From Gammaproteobacteria bacterium (GTDB lineage: Bacteria > Pseudomonadota > Gammaproteobacteria > Thiohalomonadales > Thiohalomonadaceae), in NCBI GenBank assembly GCA_015232955.1, contig JADFYS010000122.1, forward strand, positions 1 to 6,203: a stretch of DNA of 6,203 nucleotides. The letters are read 5' to 3'. Numbering within the stretch: the stretch's first letter is position 1; each line of letters begins with the position of its first letter. The notes beneath the pieces are model-generated. The model ran no database searches, had not been told where the DNA came from, and saw only the letters and a list, made by a program, of their open reading frames with translations. The position numbers and the translations under genes were made by a program. Positions 1 through 5,953 of this stretch are shown piece by piece.

Positions 1-80
1 CAAGTATCTGGCATGATCATTAGCGTGAAATACATTTCATAATCGAGGGTGACGCCGCACCATTCATGCAAGTTAGGGGG

Positions 81-1166
81 TCACTTCCGAATGGTAATCG
101 TCAGGCGCCAGTCACTGCCAACGGCCCGAATATCCTCGATATTCAGGTTCACTGCATCGGCCATCTTCTCCAGCCCCGGGGTGTGGAAGAGGCCGCGGGC
201 ACTATCTCCCATCAGTTTCGGCGCGATGTAGAGGATCAGCTCATCAATCAATCCGGCGCGGAGAAAGGCACCGCTGAGGGTGGCCCCGGTCTCGAGATGG
301 AGTTCATTCATCTCGCGCTCGGCCAACAGCGCCATTAGAGCCGGAAGATCGATGCGGTCGCGCCCCTGTGCTAACTGTACAACCTCGACACCCAGGGCGG
401 TGAGGGGTTCGGCTACCCGAGGTTCATTGCTGGCGGTGACGATGAGTACCTCTCCCGGGGGTTGGAGAATTTTCGCACCGGGTGGCGTGCTGAGACGGGG
501 ATCAAGGATGACCCGCAGCGGCTGGCGTGAGGCCCCTTGCAGTCGTACCGTTAACTGCGGATCATCTTTAAGGACGGTGCCGATGCCGGTGATGATTGCT
601 GAACTTCTTGCCCGTAGCTGCTGGAGATCTTTGCGGGCGGCAGCGCCGGTGATCCACTGGCTCTCGCCCGAGGCCATCGCCGTCCGCCCATCGACACTCA
701 TCGCCAGTTTACAGCGGACAAAGGGGCGACCGCTGCGCATCCGCATCACAAACCCCGGGTTTAGCGCCTCCGCCTCCGCGGCCAAAAGACCGCTATGGAC
801 GGTGATGCCGTGGTCTTGTAGCGCCTTTTTCCCTCTGCCGCGAACCAGTGGGTTGGGATCCTCCATCGCCATGTACAGCTCATCGATACCGGCGGCGATC
901 AGCGCCTCGCTGCAGGGGGGGGTCTTTCCGTGGTGGGAGCACGGCTCAAGGGTGACATAGGCGGTCGCACCCCTGGCTTGCGCTCCTGCTTGGCGTAGGG
1001 CGTTGATTTCTGCATGGGCCTCACCGGCCCGAAGGTGAAAACCCTCACCGATGATCGCCCCCTGTTTGACCAGAATACAGCCGACTCTCGGGTTGGGATC
1101 ACTGCTGTACAACCCCTTTCGAGCCAGTGCCACTGCTCGCGCCATATACTGATGGTGCGTGCTCAC
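81..1166 (-). CDS. ribD: Bifunctional riboflavin biosynthesis protein RibD (pyrimidine deaminase / uracil reductase)
   Basis: This cytosolic enzyme catalyses two early riboflavin steps: deamination of 2,5-diamino-6-ribosylamino-pyrimidinone 5'-phosphate, then NADPH-dependent reduction of the ribosyl side chain. The 361 residues match the usual family length. The N-terminal deaminase domain (about 1-145) shows the zinc site H51-A-E53 (E53 the proton shuttle) and the P75-C76...P-P-C85 motif, after a DPNPRVGC segment at 23-30. The reductase domain (about 147-361) carries KLAMSVDGR (153-161), GIGTVLKDDPQLTVR (194-208), LDPRL (221-225) and DELILYIAPKLMG (308-320), typical of the NADPH-binding fold. 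The start is GTG at 1166, overlapping the nrdR stop as GTGA. It is preferred over the ATG at 1145 because the residues before MARA match the N-terminal length of E. coli RibD, and purine-rich GGAAGAG lies just upstream inside nrdR. Translation is probably coupled to nrdR. No disrupted motif is visible. Confidence 0.97.
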   Translation of the reverse strand: MSTHHQYMARAVALARKGLYSSDPNPRVGCILVKQGAIIGEGFHLRAGEAHAEINALRQAGAQARGATAYVTLEPCSHHGKTPPCSEALIAAGIDELYMAMEDPNPLVRGRGKKALQDHGITVHSGLLAAEAEALNPGFVMRMRSGRPFVRCKLAMSVDGRTAMASGESQWITGAAARKDLQQLRARSSAIITGIGTVLKDDPQLTVRLQGASRQPLRVILDPRLSTPPGAKILQPPGEVLIVTASNEPRVAEPLTALGVEVVQLAQGRDRIDLPALMALLAEREMNELHLETGATLSGAFLRAGLIDELILYIAPKLMGDSARGLFHTPGLEKMADAVNLNIEDIRAVGSDWRLTITIRK

Positions 1167-1663
1167 CCTTTGCTCTCTTCCGGTGGGGGCAGTGGTTGTG
1201 CTGATGAGGGTGCGTCGTGCTGCATCCGATCAATCTCCTCCTGAAAGGCGTTAATATCCTGAAAGCTGCGGTAGACCGAAGCGAAGCGGACATAGGCCAC
1301 CTCATCGAGGAGACGCAGCTCCTCCATTACCCACTCTCCGAGCAGGCGGGAACTCACCTCTCGATCTCCGGTGGCGCGAATGCGGTGGTTGATGCGGTGG
1401 ATGGCGCAGTTCACCTTCTCGATCTCCACTGCCCGTTTCTCGAGGGCGCGCATAATTCCGCGACGCAGCTTCTCTTCGTCAAATGGAACGCGAACGCCAC
1501 TGTTTTTGATAATTCGGGGCATCACCAGCTCGGGAGTCTCAAAGGTGGTGAACCGTTCACCGCAGCCACCACAGGTGCGGCGGCGGCGAACAGAGTCGCC
1601 ACCATCGGCGATGCGCGAGTCTACAACCTTGGTATCATCCTCACCGCAAAAGGGGCATCGCAC
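1163..1663 (-). CDS. nrdR: Transcriptional repressor NrdR
   Basis: NrdR is a zinc-ribbon/ATP-cone repressor that senses ATP/dATP and shuts down ribonucleotide reductase operons by binding NrdR boxes. The zinc ribbon is complete: C3-P-F-C6 and C31-G-G-C34, with the RRRR stretch at 26-29 and RFTTFE at 37-42. The ATP-cone domain spans about 49-139 and includes the well-conserved VAYVRFASVYRSFQD at 122-136. At 166 residues it is somewhat longer than E. coli NrdR (149 aa, from memory); the extra length is a Pro/Ser/Glu-rich tail from about 147. The start is GTG at 1663, two codons before the first zinc cysteine, as in E. coli. It lies only 6 nt after the glyA stop with no strong Shine-Dalgarno, which suggests coupling to glyA. 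The stop overlaps the ribD start by 4 nt. The nrdR-ribD adjacency is common in Gammaproteobacteria. Confidence 0.97.
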   Translation of the reverse strand: MRCPFCGEDDTKVVDSRIADGGDSVRRRRTCGGCGERFTTFETPELVMPRIIKNSGVRVPFDEEKLRRGIMRALEKRAVEIEKVNCAIHRINHRIRATGDREVSSRLLGEWVMEELRLLDEVAYVRFASVYRSFQDINAFQEEIDRMQHDAPSSAQPLPPPEESKG

Positions 1664-1669
1664 CGAAAT

Positions 1670-2926
1670 TTAGCGCTCATAGACCGGTAGCCGTCTGCAG
1701 ATCCCCTGCACCTGCTGTCGGGCAGTAATAATGATCCCCTCATCTCCCCGCCCATCGATGATGTCACACATCCAGCCGGCAAGAGCGCGACAGTCATCGC
1801 GGCTAAAGCCGCGGGTGGTGACCGCCGGAGTACCTACCCGAATCCCCGAGGTGACAAAGGGGGACTGTGGGTCATTGGGTACAGCATTCTTATTGACGGT
1901 GATATGGGCCTCACCCAACCACTGATCCACCTCTTTACCGGTGAGTTGCTGCCGGATAAAGCTGACGAGGAAGAGGTGGTTATCGGTACCGCCAGAGATC
2001 ACATCGTAACCGCGCTCGCTAAAGACCGTTGCCATAGCGCGGGCGTTTTCCACCACCTGCTGCTGATAACTGCGAAACTCCGGTTCCAGCGCCTCTTTGA
2101 AGGCGACCGCCTTGGCAGCGATCACATGCATCAGCGGTCCCCCCTGAATTCCGGGGAAGATGGTGGAGTTGAGCTTCTTCTCCAGCTCCGGATTGGCCTT
2201 GGCGAGGATGATCCCCCCTCGTGGTCCGCGTAGGGTCTTGTGGGTGGTCGAGGTGGTGACATCGGCGATCGCCACCGGATTGGGGTAGACCCCGGCAGCC
2301 ACCAGCCCCGAGACATGGGCCATATCCACCAGCAGCCAGGCGCCAACCTCATCGGCGATGGTACGGAACCGCTGCCAATCGACAATACGGGAGTAGGCGG
2401 AAAAACCGGCGACAATCATCTTCGGTCGGTGTTCCCGGGCCAGTTGCTCCACCTGCGGGTAATCGATCTCCCCCGTAGCGGCATCCAGACCGTACTGCAC
2501 GGCGTTGTAGATCTTTCCGGAGAAGTTCACCTTCGAACCGTGGGTGAGGTGCCCGCCATCAGCGAGGGACATCCCGAGGACCGTGTCCCCCGGCTGGAGC
2601 AGTGCCATGTAGACCGCAGCGTTGGCTTGTGAACCAGAGTGGGGCTGGACATTGGCGTAATCGGCACCAAACAGCTCTTTGCAGCGAGAAATCGCCAGCT
2701 CTTCAGCGGTATCGACATAGTCACAGCCGCCGTAGTAGCGTTTGCGTGGGTACCCTTCGGCATACTTGTTGGTCAGGACCGAACCCTGCGCCTCCAGCAC
2801 CCGGGGGCTGGCGTAGTTTTCAGAGGCGATGAGTTCAATGTGATCCTCTTGGCGTTGAACTTCGTGGTGCATCGCCCGCCACAGATCGTTGTCAAAGGAC
2901 TCTATGGTCATGTTTTTAGTGAACAT
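1670..2926 (-). CDS. glyA: Serine hydroxymethyltransferase GlyA
   Basis: This PLP-dependent cytosolic enzyme interconverts serine plus tetrahydrofolate with glycine plus 5,10-methylene-tetrahydrofolate, the main source of one-carbon units. The 418 residues align end to end with E. coli GlyA (417 aa) as I remember it. Visible landmarks are ELIASENY (31-38), KYAEGYP (54-60) with RYYGGC, QPHSGSQAN (94-102), HLTHGS (126-131), VDMAHVSGL (200-208) and the Schiff-base lysine K230 in TTHKTLRGPRGG. SGIRVGTPAVTTRG (360-373) is the usual C-terminal substrate-contact segment. ATG 2926 is chosen over ATG 2911 (residue 6) because GGAGAGA sits just upstream and the N-terminus then matches E. coli in length. 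It is the first gene of the minus-strand cluster. The E. coli gene is controlled by PurR and MetR; I see no convincing box for either here. Nothing in the protein looks abnormal. Confidence 0.98.
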   Translation of the reverse strand: MFTKNMTIESFDNDLWRAMHHEVQRQEDHIELIASENYASPRVLEAQGSVLTNKYAEGYPRKRYYGGCDYVDTAEELAISRCKELFGADYANVQPHSGSQANAAVYMALLQPGDTVLGMSLADGGHLTHGSKVNFSGKIYNAVQYGLDAATGEIDYPQVEQLAREHRPKMIVAGFSAYSRIVDWQRFRTIADEVGAWLLVDMAHVSGLVAAGVYPNPVAIADVTTSTTHKTLRGPRGGIILAKANPELEKKLNSTIFPGIQGGPLMHVIAAKAVAFKEALEPEFRSYQQQVVENARAMATVFSERGYDVISGGTDNHLFLVSFIRQQLTGKEVDQWLGEAHITVNKNAVPNDPQSPFVTSGIRVGTPAVTTRGFSRDDCRALAGWMCDIIDGRGDEGIIITARQQVQGICRRLPVYER

Positions 2927-2930
2927 CGTC

Positions 2931-2937
2931 TCTCTCC
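2931..2937 (-). promoter_or_regulatory. Shine-Dalgarno site of glyA
   Basis: On the minus strand GGAGAGA lies 4 nt before the ATG at 2926, with the GGAG core about 7 nt away. It supports the 2926 start over the in-frame ATG five codons later. This is the only strong ribosome binding site in the three-gene cluster, consistent with glyA being the lead gene. No convincing -35/-10 pair could be assigned further upstream: the best -10-like hexamer (TAATCT on the minus strand, at 2967-2972) lacks a matching -35. Confidence 0.7.
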
Positions 2938-3015
2938 GGTGTGATTGCTACAGTTTGGGGTGGCGTAGATTAGCCGATTTTGAGCTCTTTTTCGCTCTTT
3001 TATGGAAAAAATATG

Positions 3016-3032
3016 CGTTGTGCGCACTAACG
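3016..3032. promoter_or_regulatory. Palindrome upstream of glyA, possible operator
   Basis: CGTTGTGCGCACTAACG has a perfect 8-bp palindromic core GTGCGCAC (3020-3027) flanked by CGTT and AACG, with a one-base asymmetry on the right. It lies about 90 bp upstream of the glyA start, where a regulator site would be expected. It does not match the PurR or MetR sites known from E. coli glyA, nor an NrdR box. Its role is inferred from position and symmetry only. Confidence 0.25.
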
Positions 3033-3069
3033 AACTGCGTTTCGGAACCCTCTGGGGAGAGCTTTTAGC

Positions 3070-3162
3070 GTAACCATTCACTCCCCTGGCCTGTTTTAGC
3101 CCTCACCCCGGCCCTCTCCCAATGGGAGAGGGGGATTTAATGAAGGGGGACTAAACGGTTAC
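3070..3162. repeat. 93-bp inverted-repeat element (MITE-like) with G/C hairpin core
   Basis: The ends GTAACCATTCACTCCCC (3070-3086) and the complement of 3146-3162 match at 14 of 17 positions, both beginning GTAACC. Nested at the centre is a perfect 9-bp hairpin, CCCTCTCCC-AAT-GGGAGAGGG (3112-3132). The core, with its preceding CCCTCACCCCGG, resembles an interspersed repeat I remember from many proteobacterial genomes. No coding capacity is visible. TTAGC occurs just outside both ends (3065-3069 and 3166-3170), but the spacing is uneven, so a target duplication is doubtful. Confidence 0.5.
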
Positions 3163-3190
3163 TCCTTAGCAGGGAGAGAACATCAAAGCC

Positions 3191-3220
3191 TCCCCCCTGA
3201 CAAGGGGGGATTGAGGGGGG
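3191..3220. repeat. G/C-run hairpin repeat
   Basis: TCCCCCC (3191-3197) pairs perfectly with GGGGGGA (3204-3210) around a TGACAA loop. A second GGGGGG run follows at 3215-3220 and could pair with the same C-run instead. The motif resembles a G/C-run repeat common in intergenic DNA of many bacteria. It has no following T-tract, so it is not an intrinsic terminator. Confidence 0.4.
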
Positions 3221-3293
3221 TTGTTAGGTTGAATTGAGGCTCTCAGCACGGGCGCCATGAACTGACACCGTTCCCCCCCAAAAAACGCTGTTT

Positions 3294-3413
3294 TCATTTT
3301 TGCTTAAAGATTACCCCTGTAACCAAATGACGCCCATGCGCCATAGCGTTCATTAAGCACCAGAGCCCGTACAGCGCCGCCATACACGCCCTATATACCC
3401 ATGAGTTGGCCAT
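3294..3413 (-). CDS. Doubtful 39-residue hydrophobic ORF
   Basis: An ORF of 39 codons runs from ATG at 3413 to TGA at 3294-3296. Its first two thirds are hydrophobic and aromatic (begins MANSWVYRACMAALYG), and it ends basic (GVIFKQK). An AGAG stretch lies about 9 nt before the ATG, and the frame is closed by a TGA shortly upstream. It sits alone in repeat-rich intergenic DNA, with no recognised domain. It could be a small membrane peptide, a leftover of a decayed gene or mobile element, or chance. I do not recognise it and give it little weight. Confidence 0.15.
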   Translation of the reverse strand: MANSWVYRACMAALYGLWCLMNAMAHGRHLVTGVIFKQK

Positions 3414-3490
3414 TTTGACTCTGTTAAACCTAGACCACTTTCATCTGGTTACACCCCCTACCCCCCACTACAACCAGCATCCAACCTAAT

Positions 3491-3519
3491 TAAACATAAC
3501 AATAACATAACGATATAAA
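3491..3519 (+). promoter_or_regulatory. Candidate sigma70 promoter for the small ORF and transporter
   Basis: TAAACA at 3491-3496 (4 of 6 to the -35 consensus) and TATAAA at 3514-3519 (5 of 6 to the -10 consensus) are separated by exactly 17 bp in locally AT-rich DNA. Transcription would begin near 3526, leaving a leader of roughly 40-95 nt depending on which start codon is used. No clear Pho box (two CTGTCAT-like heptamers) was found near it, so phosphate control is not supported by sequence. Confidence 0.4.
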
Positions 3520-3562
3520 CACAAAACACAATGGCGTAATAAATGCATTTAGATCTACTCCC

Positions 3563-3877
3563 ATGGTGTGGAGAGACCACACTCTTTTCGATCTATTCAA
3601 AAATGACCCGGAGTTCGACATGCATGACAGTAAAGACAAGATCCCAACCAAATCAGAACGGCTACGACTGATGCGTTTAAATCTGGAACAGAAACAGAGA
3701 GAAGACGAAAAGTTCAAACACCTGCTTAAGATGGTACTACTCACACTGCTTCTGATAATTCTCGCCTTCGCTTCAGCTTCAAACGACTCGTCCCTCATCG
3801 GCCAGGGAGTATCGCAGGACGCTCATATGCCGCAGAGCCTGCAACTGAATCTTCAACCACCCAGAGGTACCGTCTAA
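3563..3877 (+). CDS. Small single-span membrane protein of unknown function, coupled to the transporter gene
   Basis: I do not recognise a family. The longest reading is 104 aa from ATG 3563; the ATG at 3620 (85 aa) has the better ribosome binding site and is my preferred start. Counting from 3620, residues about 1-37 are strongly charged and likely helical (K/R/E-rich, e.g. ERLRLMRLNLEQKQREDEK). Residues about 34-51 form one hydrophobic segment (LLKMVLLTLLLIILAFAS), and a polar tail of about 34 residues follows (ends PPRGTV). Basic residues before the span predict the N-terminus inside and the tail in the periplasm; no lipobox or clear signal-peptidase site is obvious. The stop is 2 nt before the transporter ATG, so the two are probably translated from one mRNA. 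An accessory or regulatory subunit of the transporter is an inference from position alone. Confidence 0.7.
   Translation: MVWRDHTLFDLFKNDPEFDMHDSKDKIPTKSERLRLMRLNLEQKQREDEKFKHLLKMVLLTLLLIILAFASASNDSSLIGQGVSQDAHMPQSLQLNLQPPRGTV
3610..3613 (+). promoter_or_regulatory. Shine-Dalgarno GGAG favouring the internal start at 3620
   Basis: GGAG lies 6 nt before the ATG at 3620, good spacing for ribosome binding. The ATG at 3563 has no purine-rich stretch in front of it. This suggests the small protein starts at 3620 (85 aa) rather than 3563 (104 aa). Confidence 0.45.
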
Positions 3878-3879
3878 TC

Positions 3880-5676
3880 ATGTTACGCAAAGTTATACTA
3901 CCTACGGTTCTAACCCTACTCGCCTACGGCTTCTGGATTAGTGAAGATTTTAAGGAGATCAGTGCTGGTGTCGCCATTTTCCTCTTTGGGATGCTCGCGC
4001 TAGAGCAGGGCTTTTCCACTTTTACCGGCGGAGTGCTGGAGCGGGTGCTACGCAAAAGTACCGACAAAATGTGGAAAAGCCTTAGCTTTGGGTTTACTGC
4101 AGCGACAGTGATGCAGTCCAGTTCACTGGTATCAGTCATCACCATCTCTTTCTTAAGCGCCGGCCTTATCGGCCTGATTGAGGGGATGGGGATAATCTTT
4201 GGCGCCAATGTCGGCACCACCACCGGTGCCTGGCTCATTGCCGGATTCGGTCTCAAGGTAAAAATCTCCGCCTACGCGATGCCGATGCTGGTGTTCGGGG
4301 TGGTAATGGTCTTTCAACGCAGTAAAACCCTGAAGGGTATTGGATATATCCTTGCAGGCCTCGGCTTTCTCTTTCTCGGTATCCACCACATGAAAGAGGG
4401 GTTTGAGACCTTCCAGAACCAGATCAATCTGACCGACTTCGCCATGGAAGGTTTTGCCGGAGTGCTGGTCTTTACCCTGGTCGGAATTGCCGCCACGATT
4501 ATCATGCAGTCAAGTCATGCGACGCTGGTGCTGGTCATTACCGCCTTATCGGTACAGCAGGTGACCTACGAGAATGCCCTCGCCCTCACCATCGGAGCCA
4601 ATGTCGGCACCACCATAACCGCAGTGCTCGGCTCGCTCACCTCCAACTTTAACGGAAAGAGGCTGGCGCTCGCAGATGTTCTGTTTAAGGTGGCAGCCGG
4701 AGTCGTCTTTATGGTGACACTACAACCGATGATCACCGTCATCGAGAGTATCGCCCTGACAATCGGCCTCTCCCATGACGACTACACCCTAAAACTTGCG
4801 ATCTTCCACACCATCTTCAATATCACCGGGGTGATTATCATGGTGCCACTGATTCAGCAGTTGGTGAAGTTGGTAAGCGCCATTATCCCCGAAAAGAGAC
4901 GCGAACAGGCAGAACCCATCTACCTCCTTGAATCCGCGCTCGAACTACCGGATACCGCCCTTGAAGCGGTTCGTAAAGAGTCCTTGCATCTGTTTGATAA
5001 TGCCTTTGAAATTATTGCCCACGGCATTAGCCTGCATCGCCACGATATCCTCTCCGATGTTGATCTTGAAGAGGTGAGTAATCAACAGAGCAAAAAGATC
5101 GAGATCGATATCGATGCCGAGTATGAGAAAAATATCAAAACCCTCTACAACGAGATCATCACCTTTATCAGTCAGGCACAGACAGTCATGACGCCGGAAC
5201 AGAACGAAGAGTTATTCATCCTCCGGGCAGCTTGTCGCGACATCGTCGAAGCGATTAAGGGAACCAAGCATTTACACAAAAATATGGTCCGTTATATTAG
5301 CGCCGACAATGAATCGATTCGTGCCGAATACAACAAAATCCGCCTCTTTATCGGTGAAGTATTACGAGAGATTAACGCCATGAAACTCGTCCGGGATGAC
5401 CCGACATCGATCCTCTCTCTTGATGCCATCCGTCTTGAAATGGAAGAGAACGATGTCACTGCCAACGGCATGTTAGAGGAGTTGATCCGCAAAGAGCGCA
5501 TCACTGCCGATATGGCCACCTCACTCATGAACGACTCCGCTTACCTCTACGATGTGACCAAAAATCTGGTACAGATGGGCGAGGCCCTATTTGCCAGTGG
5601 TGACCAAGGAATCCGCGAGGCCGAGCGCTCACTTATCCTGGATGACGATGAGATGGAGGAGTTACAGCGCGGCTAG
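3880..5676 (+). CDS. Na+/Pi-cotransporter family protein with PhoU-like C-terminal domain
   Basis: This inner-membrane protein of the NptA/YjbB-like Na/Pi cotransporter family is expected to move inorganic phosphate with Na+. The membrane half (about 1-335) has the family's internal duplication: QSSS at 79-82 followed by GANVGTT at 108-114, then QSSHA at 210-214 followed by GANVGTT at 239-245. Hydrophobic stretches fall at about 5-20, 27-46, 70-98, 102-123, 130-147, 152-170, 190-222, 232-252, 268-288 and 305-335. Residues about 350-598 are polar and helical, with the acidic/amphipathic pattern of PhoU-like domains (from about ALELPDTALEAVRKE, 353-367). The 598-aa length is normal for the two-domain form. 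ATG 3880 follows GAGGT at 3864-3868 and the upstream stop by 2 nt. Substrate direction (uptake or efflux) cannot be read from sequence; E. coli YjbB is associated with export. No frameshift or missing motif is visible. Confidence 0.93.
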   Translation: MLRKVILPTVLTLLAYGFWISEDFKEISAGVAIFLFGMLALEQGFSTFTGGVLERVLRKSTDKMWKSLSFGFTAATVMQSSSLVSVITISFLSAGLIGLIEGMGIIFGANVGTTTGAWLIAGFGLKVKISAYAMPMLVFGVVMVFQRSKTLKGIGYILAGLGFLFLGIHHMKEGFETFQNQINLTDFAMEGFAGVLVFTLVGIAATIIMQSSHATLVLVITALSVQQVTYENALALTIGANVGTTITAVLGSLTSNFNGKRLALADVLFKVAAGVVFMVTLQPMITVIESIALTIGLSHDDYTLKLAIFHTIFNITGVIIMVPLIQQLVKLVSAIIPEKRREQAEPIYLLESALELPDTALEAVRKESLHLFDNAFEIIAHGISLHRHDILSDVDLEEVSNQQSKKIEIDIDAEYEKNIKTLYNEIITFISQAQTVMTPEQNEELFILRAACRDIVEAIKGTKHLHKNMVRYISADNESIRAEYNKIRLFIGEVLREINAMKLVRDDPTSILSLDAIRLEMEENDVTANGMLEELIRKERITADMATSLMNDSAYLYDVTKNLVQMGEALFASGDQGIREAERSLILDDDEMEELQRG

Positions 5677-5690
5677 GTTGTTTCTATTCT

Positions 5691-5715
5691 CATTCCCACG
5701 CTCCGCGTGGGAATG
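5691..5715. repeat. REP-like hairpin after the transporter gene
   Basis: CATTCCCACGC (5691-5701) and GCGTGGGAATG (5705-5715) form a perfect 11-bp stem with a TCC loop, 14 nt after the transporter stop. From memory, near-identical palindromes are dispersed in many gammaproteobacterial genomes. No T-tract follows on the plus strand, so it is not a standard intrinsic terminator, though such a stem may protect the 3' end of the mRNA. Confidence 0.6.
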
Positions 5716-5720
5716 CAGTC

Positions 5721-5748
5721 AAAAAAAAACCAGCTATAACGCTGGTTT
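5721..5748 (-). terminator. Intrinsic terminator of the tRNA-Met gene
   Basis: Read on the minus strand, AAACCAGC (5748-5741) pairs with GCTGGTTT (5734-5727) around a GTTATA loop, and the 3' arm runs into nine consecutive T (5729-5721). It lies about 40 nt past the tRNA 3' end. On the plus strand the same stem is followed only by TTTACATT, so termination of the transporter transcript here would be weak. Confidence 0.85.
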
Positions 5749-5788
5749 ACATTCTCATGTAGATATTGCGGTGCATATTTCATATATA

Positions 5789-5865
5789 TGGTGGCTATGG
5801 GTGGATTCGAACCACCGACCCCATCATTATGAGTGATGTGCTCTAACCAACTGAGCTACATAGCC
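5789..5865 (-). tRNA. tRNA-Met (elongator), anticodon CAT
   Basis: The minus strand gives a full 77-nt cloverleaf with encoded CCA (5791-5789). The acceptor stem GGCTATG pairs with CATAGCC, with discriminator A. The D arm is AGCTCAGTTGGTTAGAGC, the anticodon loop CTCATAA lies at 5833-5827 with CAT at 5831-5829, and the T arm contains GTTCGAATC. The 5' half is nearly identical to E. coli elongator tRNA-Met. It is not the initiator: the three G-C pairs of the initiator anticodon stem are absent and the first acceptor pair is matched. A tRNA-Ile2 (lysidine-modified CAT) is less likely given that close match. Confidence 0.97.
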
Positions 5866-5885
5866 TTCCGTTTCAAGAGGCGAGG

Positions 5886-5914
5886 ATTTTGCCGTTTTGG
5901 GTGAAATTAGTCAA
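5886..5914 (-). promoter_or_regulatory. Promoter of the tRNA-Met gene
   Basis: On the minus strand TTGACT (5914-5909) matches the -35 consensus at 5 of 6, and CAAAAT (5891-5886) matches the -10 at 4 of 6, with exactly 17 bp between. The next bases, CCTCGCC, form a G/C-rich discriminator of the type found at stringently controlled stable-RNA promoters. The predicted start near 5879 gives a 5' leader of about 14 nt before the tRNA. Confidence 0.7.
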
Positions 5915-5953
5915 GTAATTTTAGAGATTGGTTCTTGCAGCCGGCTCATCCCC

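Noticed and set aside
280..960. A 226-codon plus-strand open frame opposite ribD
   Set aside because: It is antisense to well-conserved RibD codons, its translation is Arg/Ser/Pro-rich low-complexity typical of a shadow frame, and it has no recognisable domain.
1217..1690. A 157-codon plus-strand open frame opposite nrdR
   Set aside because: The opposite strand encodes a complete NrdR with all zinc ligands; this frame has no recognisable domain and no ribosome site.
2939..3060. PurR, MetR or NrdR boxes upstream of glyA
   Set aside because: Partial matches such as ACGCA...TGCG at 3024-3041 fall short of the consensus; none is convincing.
3418..3460. Possible Pho box upstream of the transporter (CTTTCAT near 3438-3444)
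   Set aside because: Only one heptamer resembles CTGTCAT, and the expected second copy 4 nt later is absent.
5691..5715. Intrinsic terminator for the transporter
   Set aside because: The stem is strong but is followed on the plus strand by CAGTC and an A-run, not a T-tract; it fits a REP-like repeat better.
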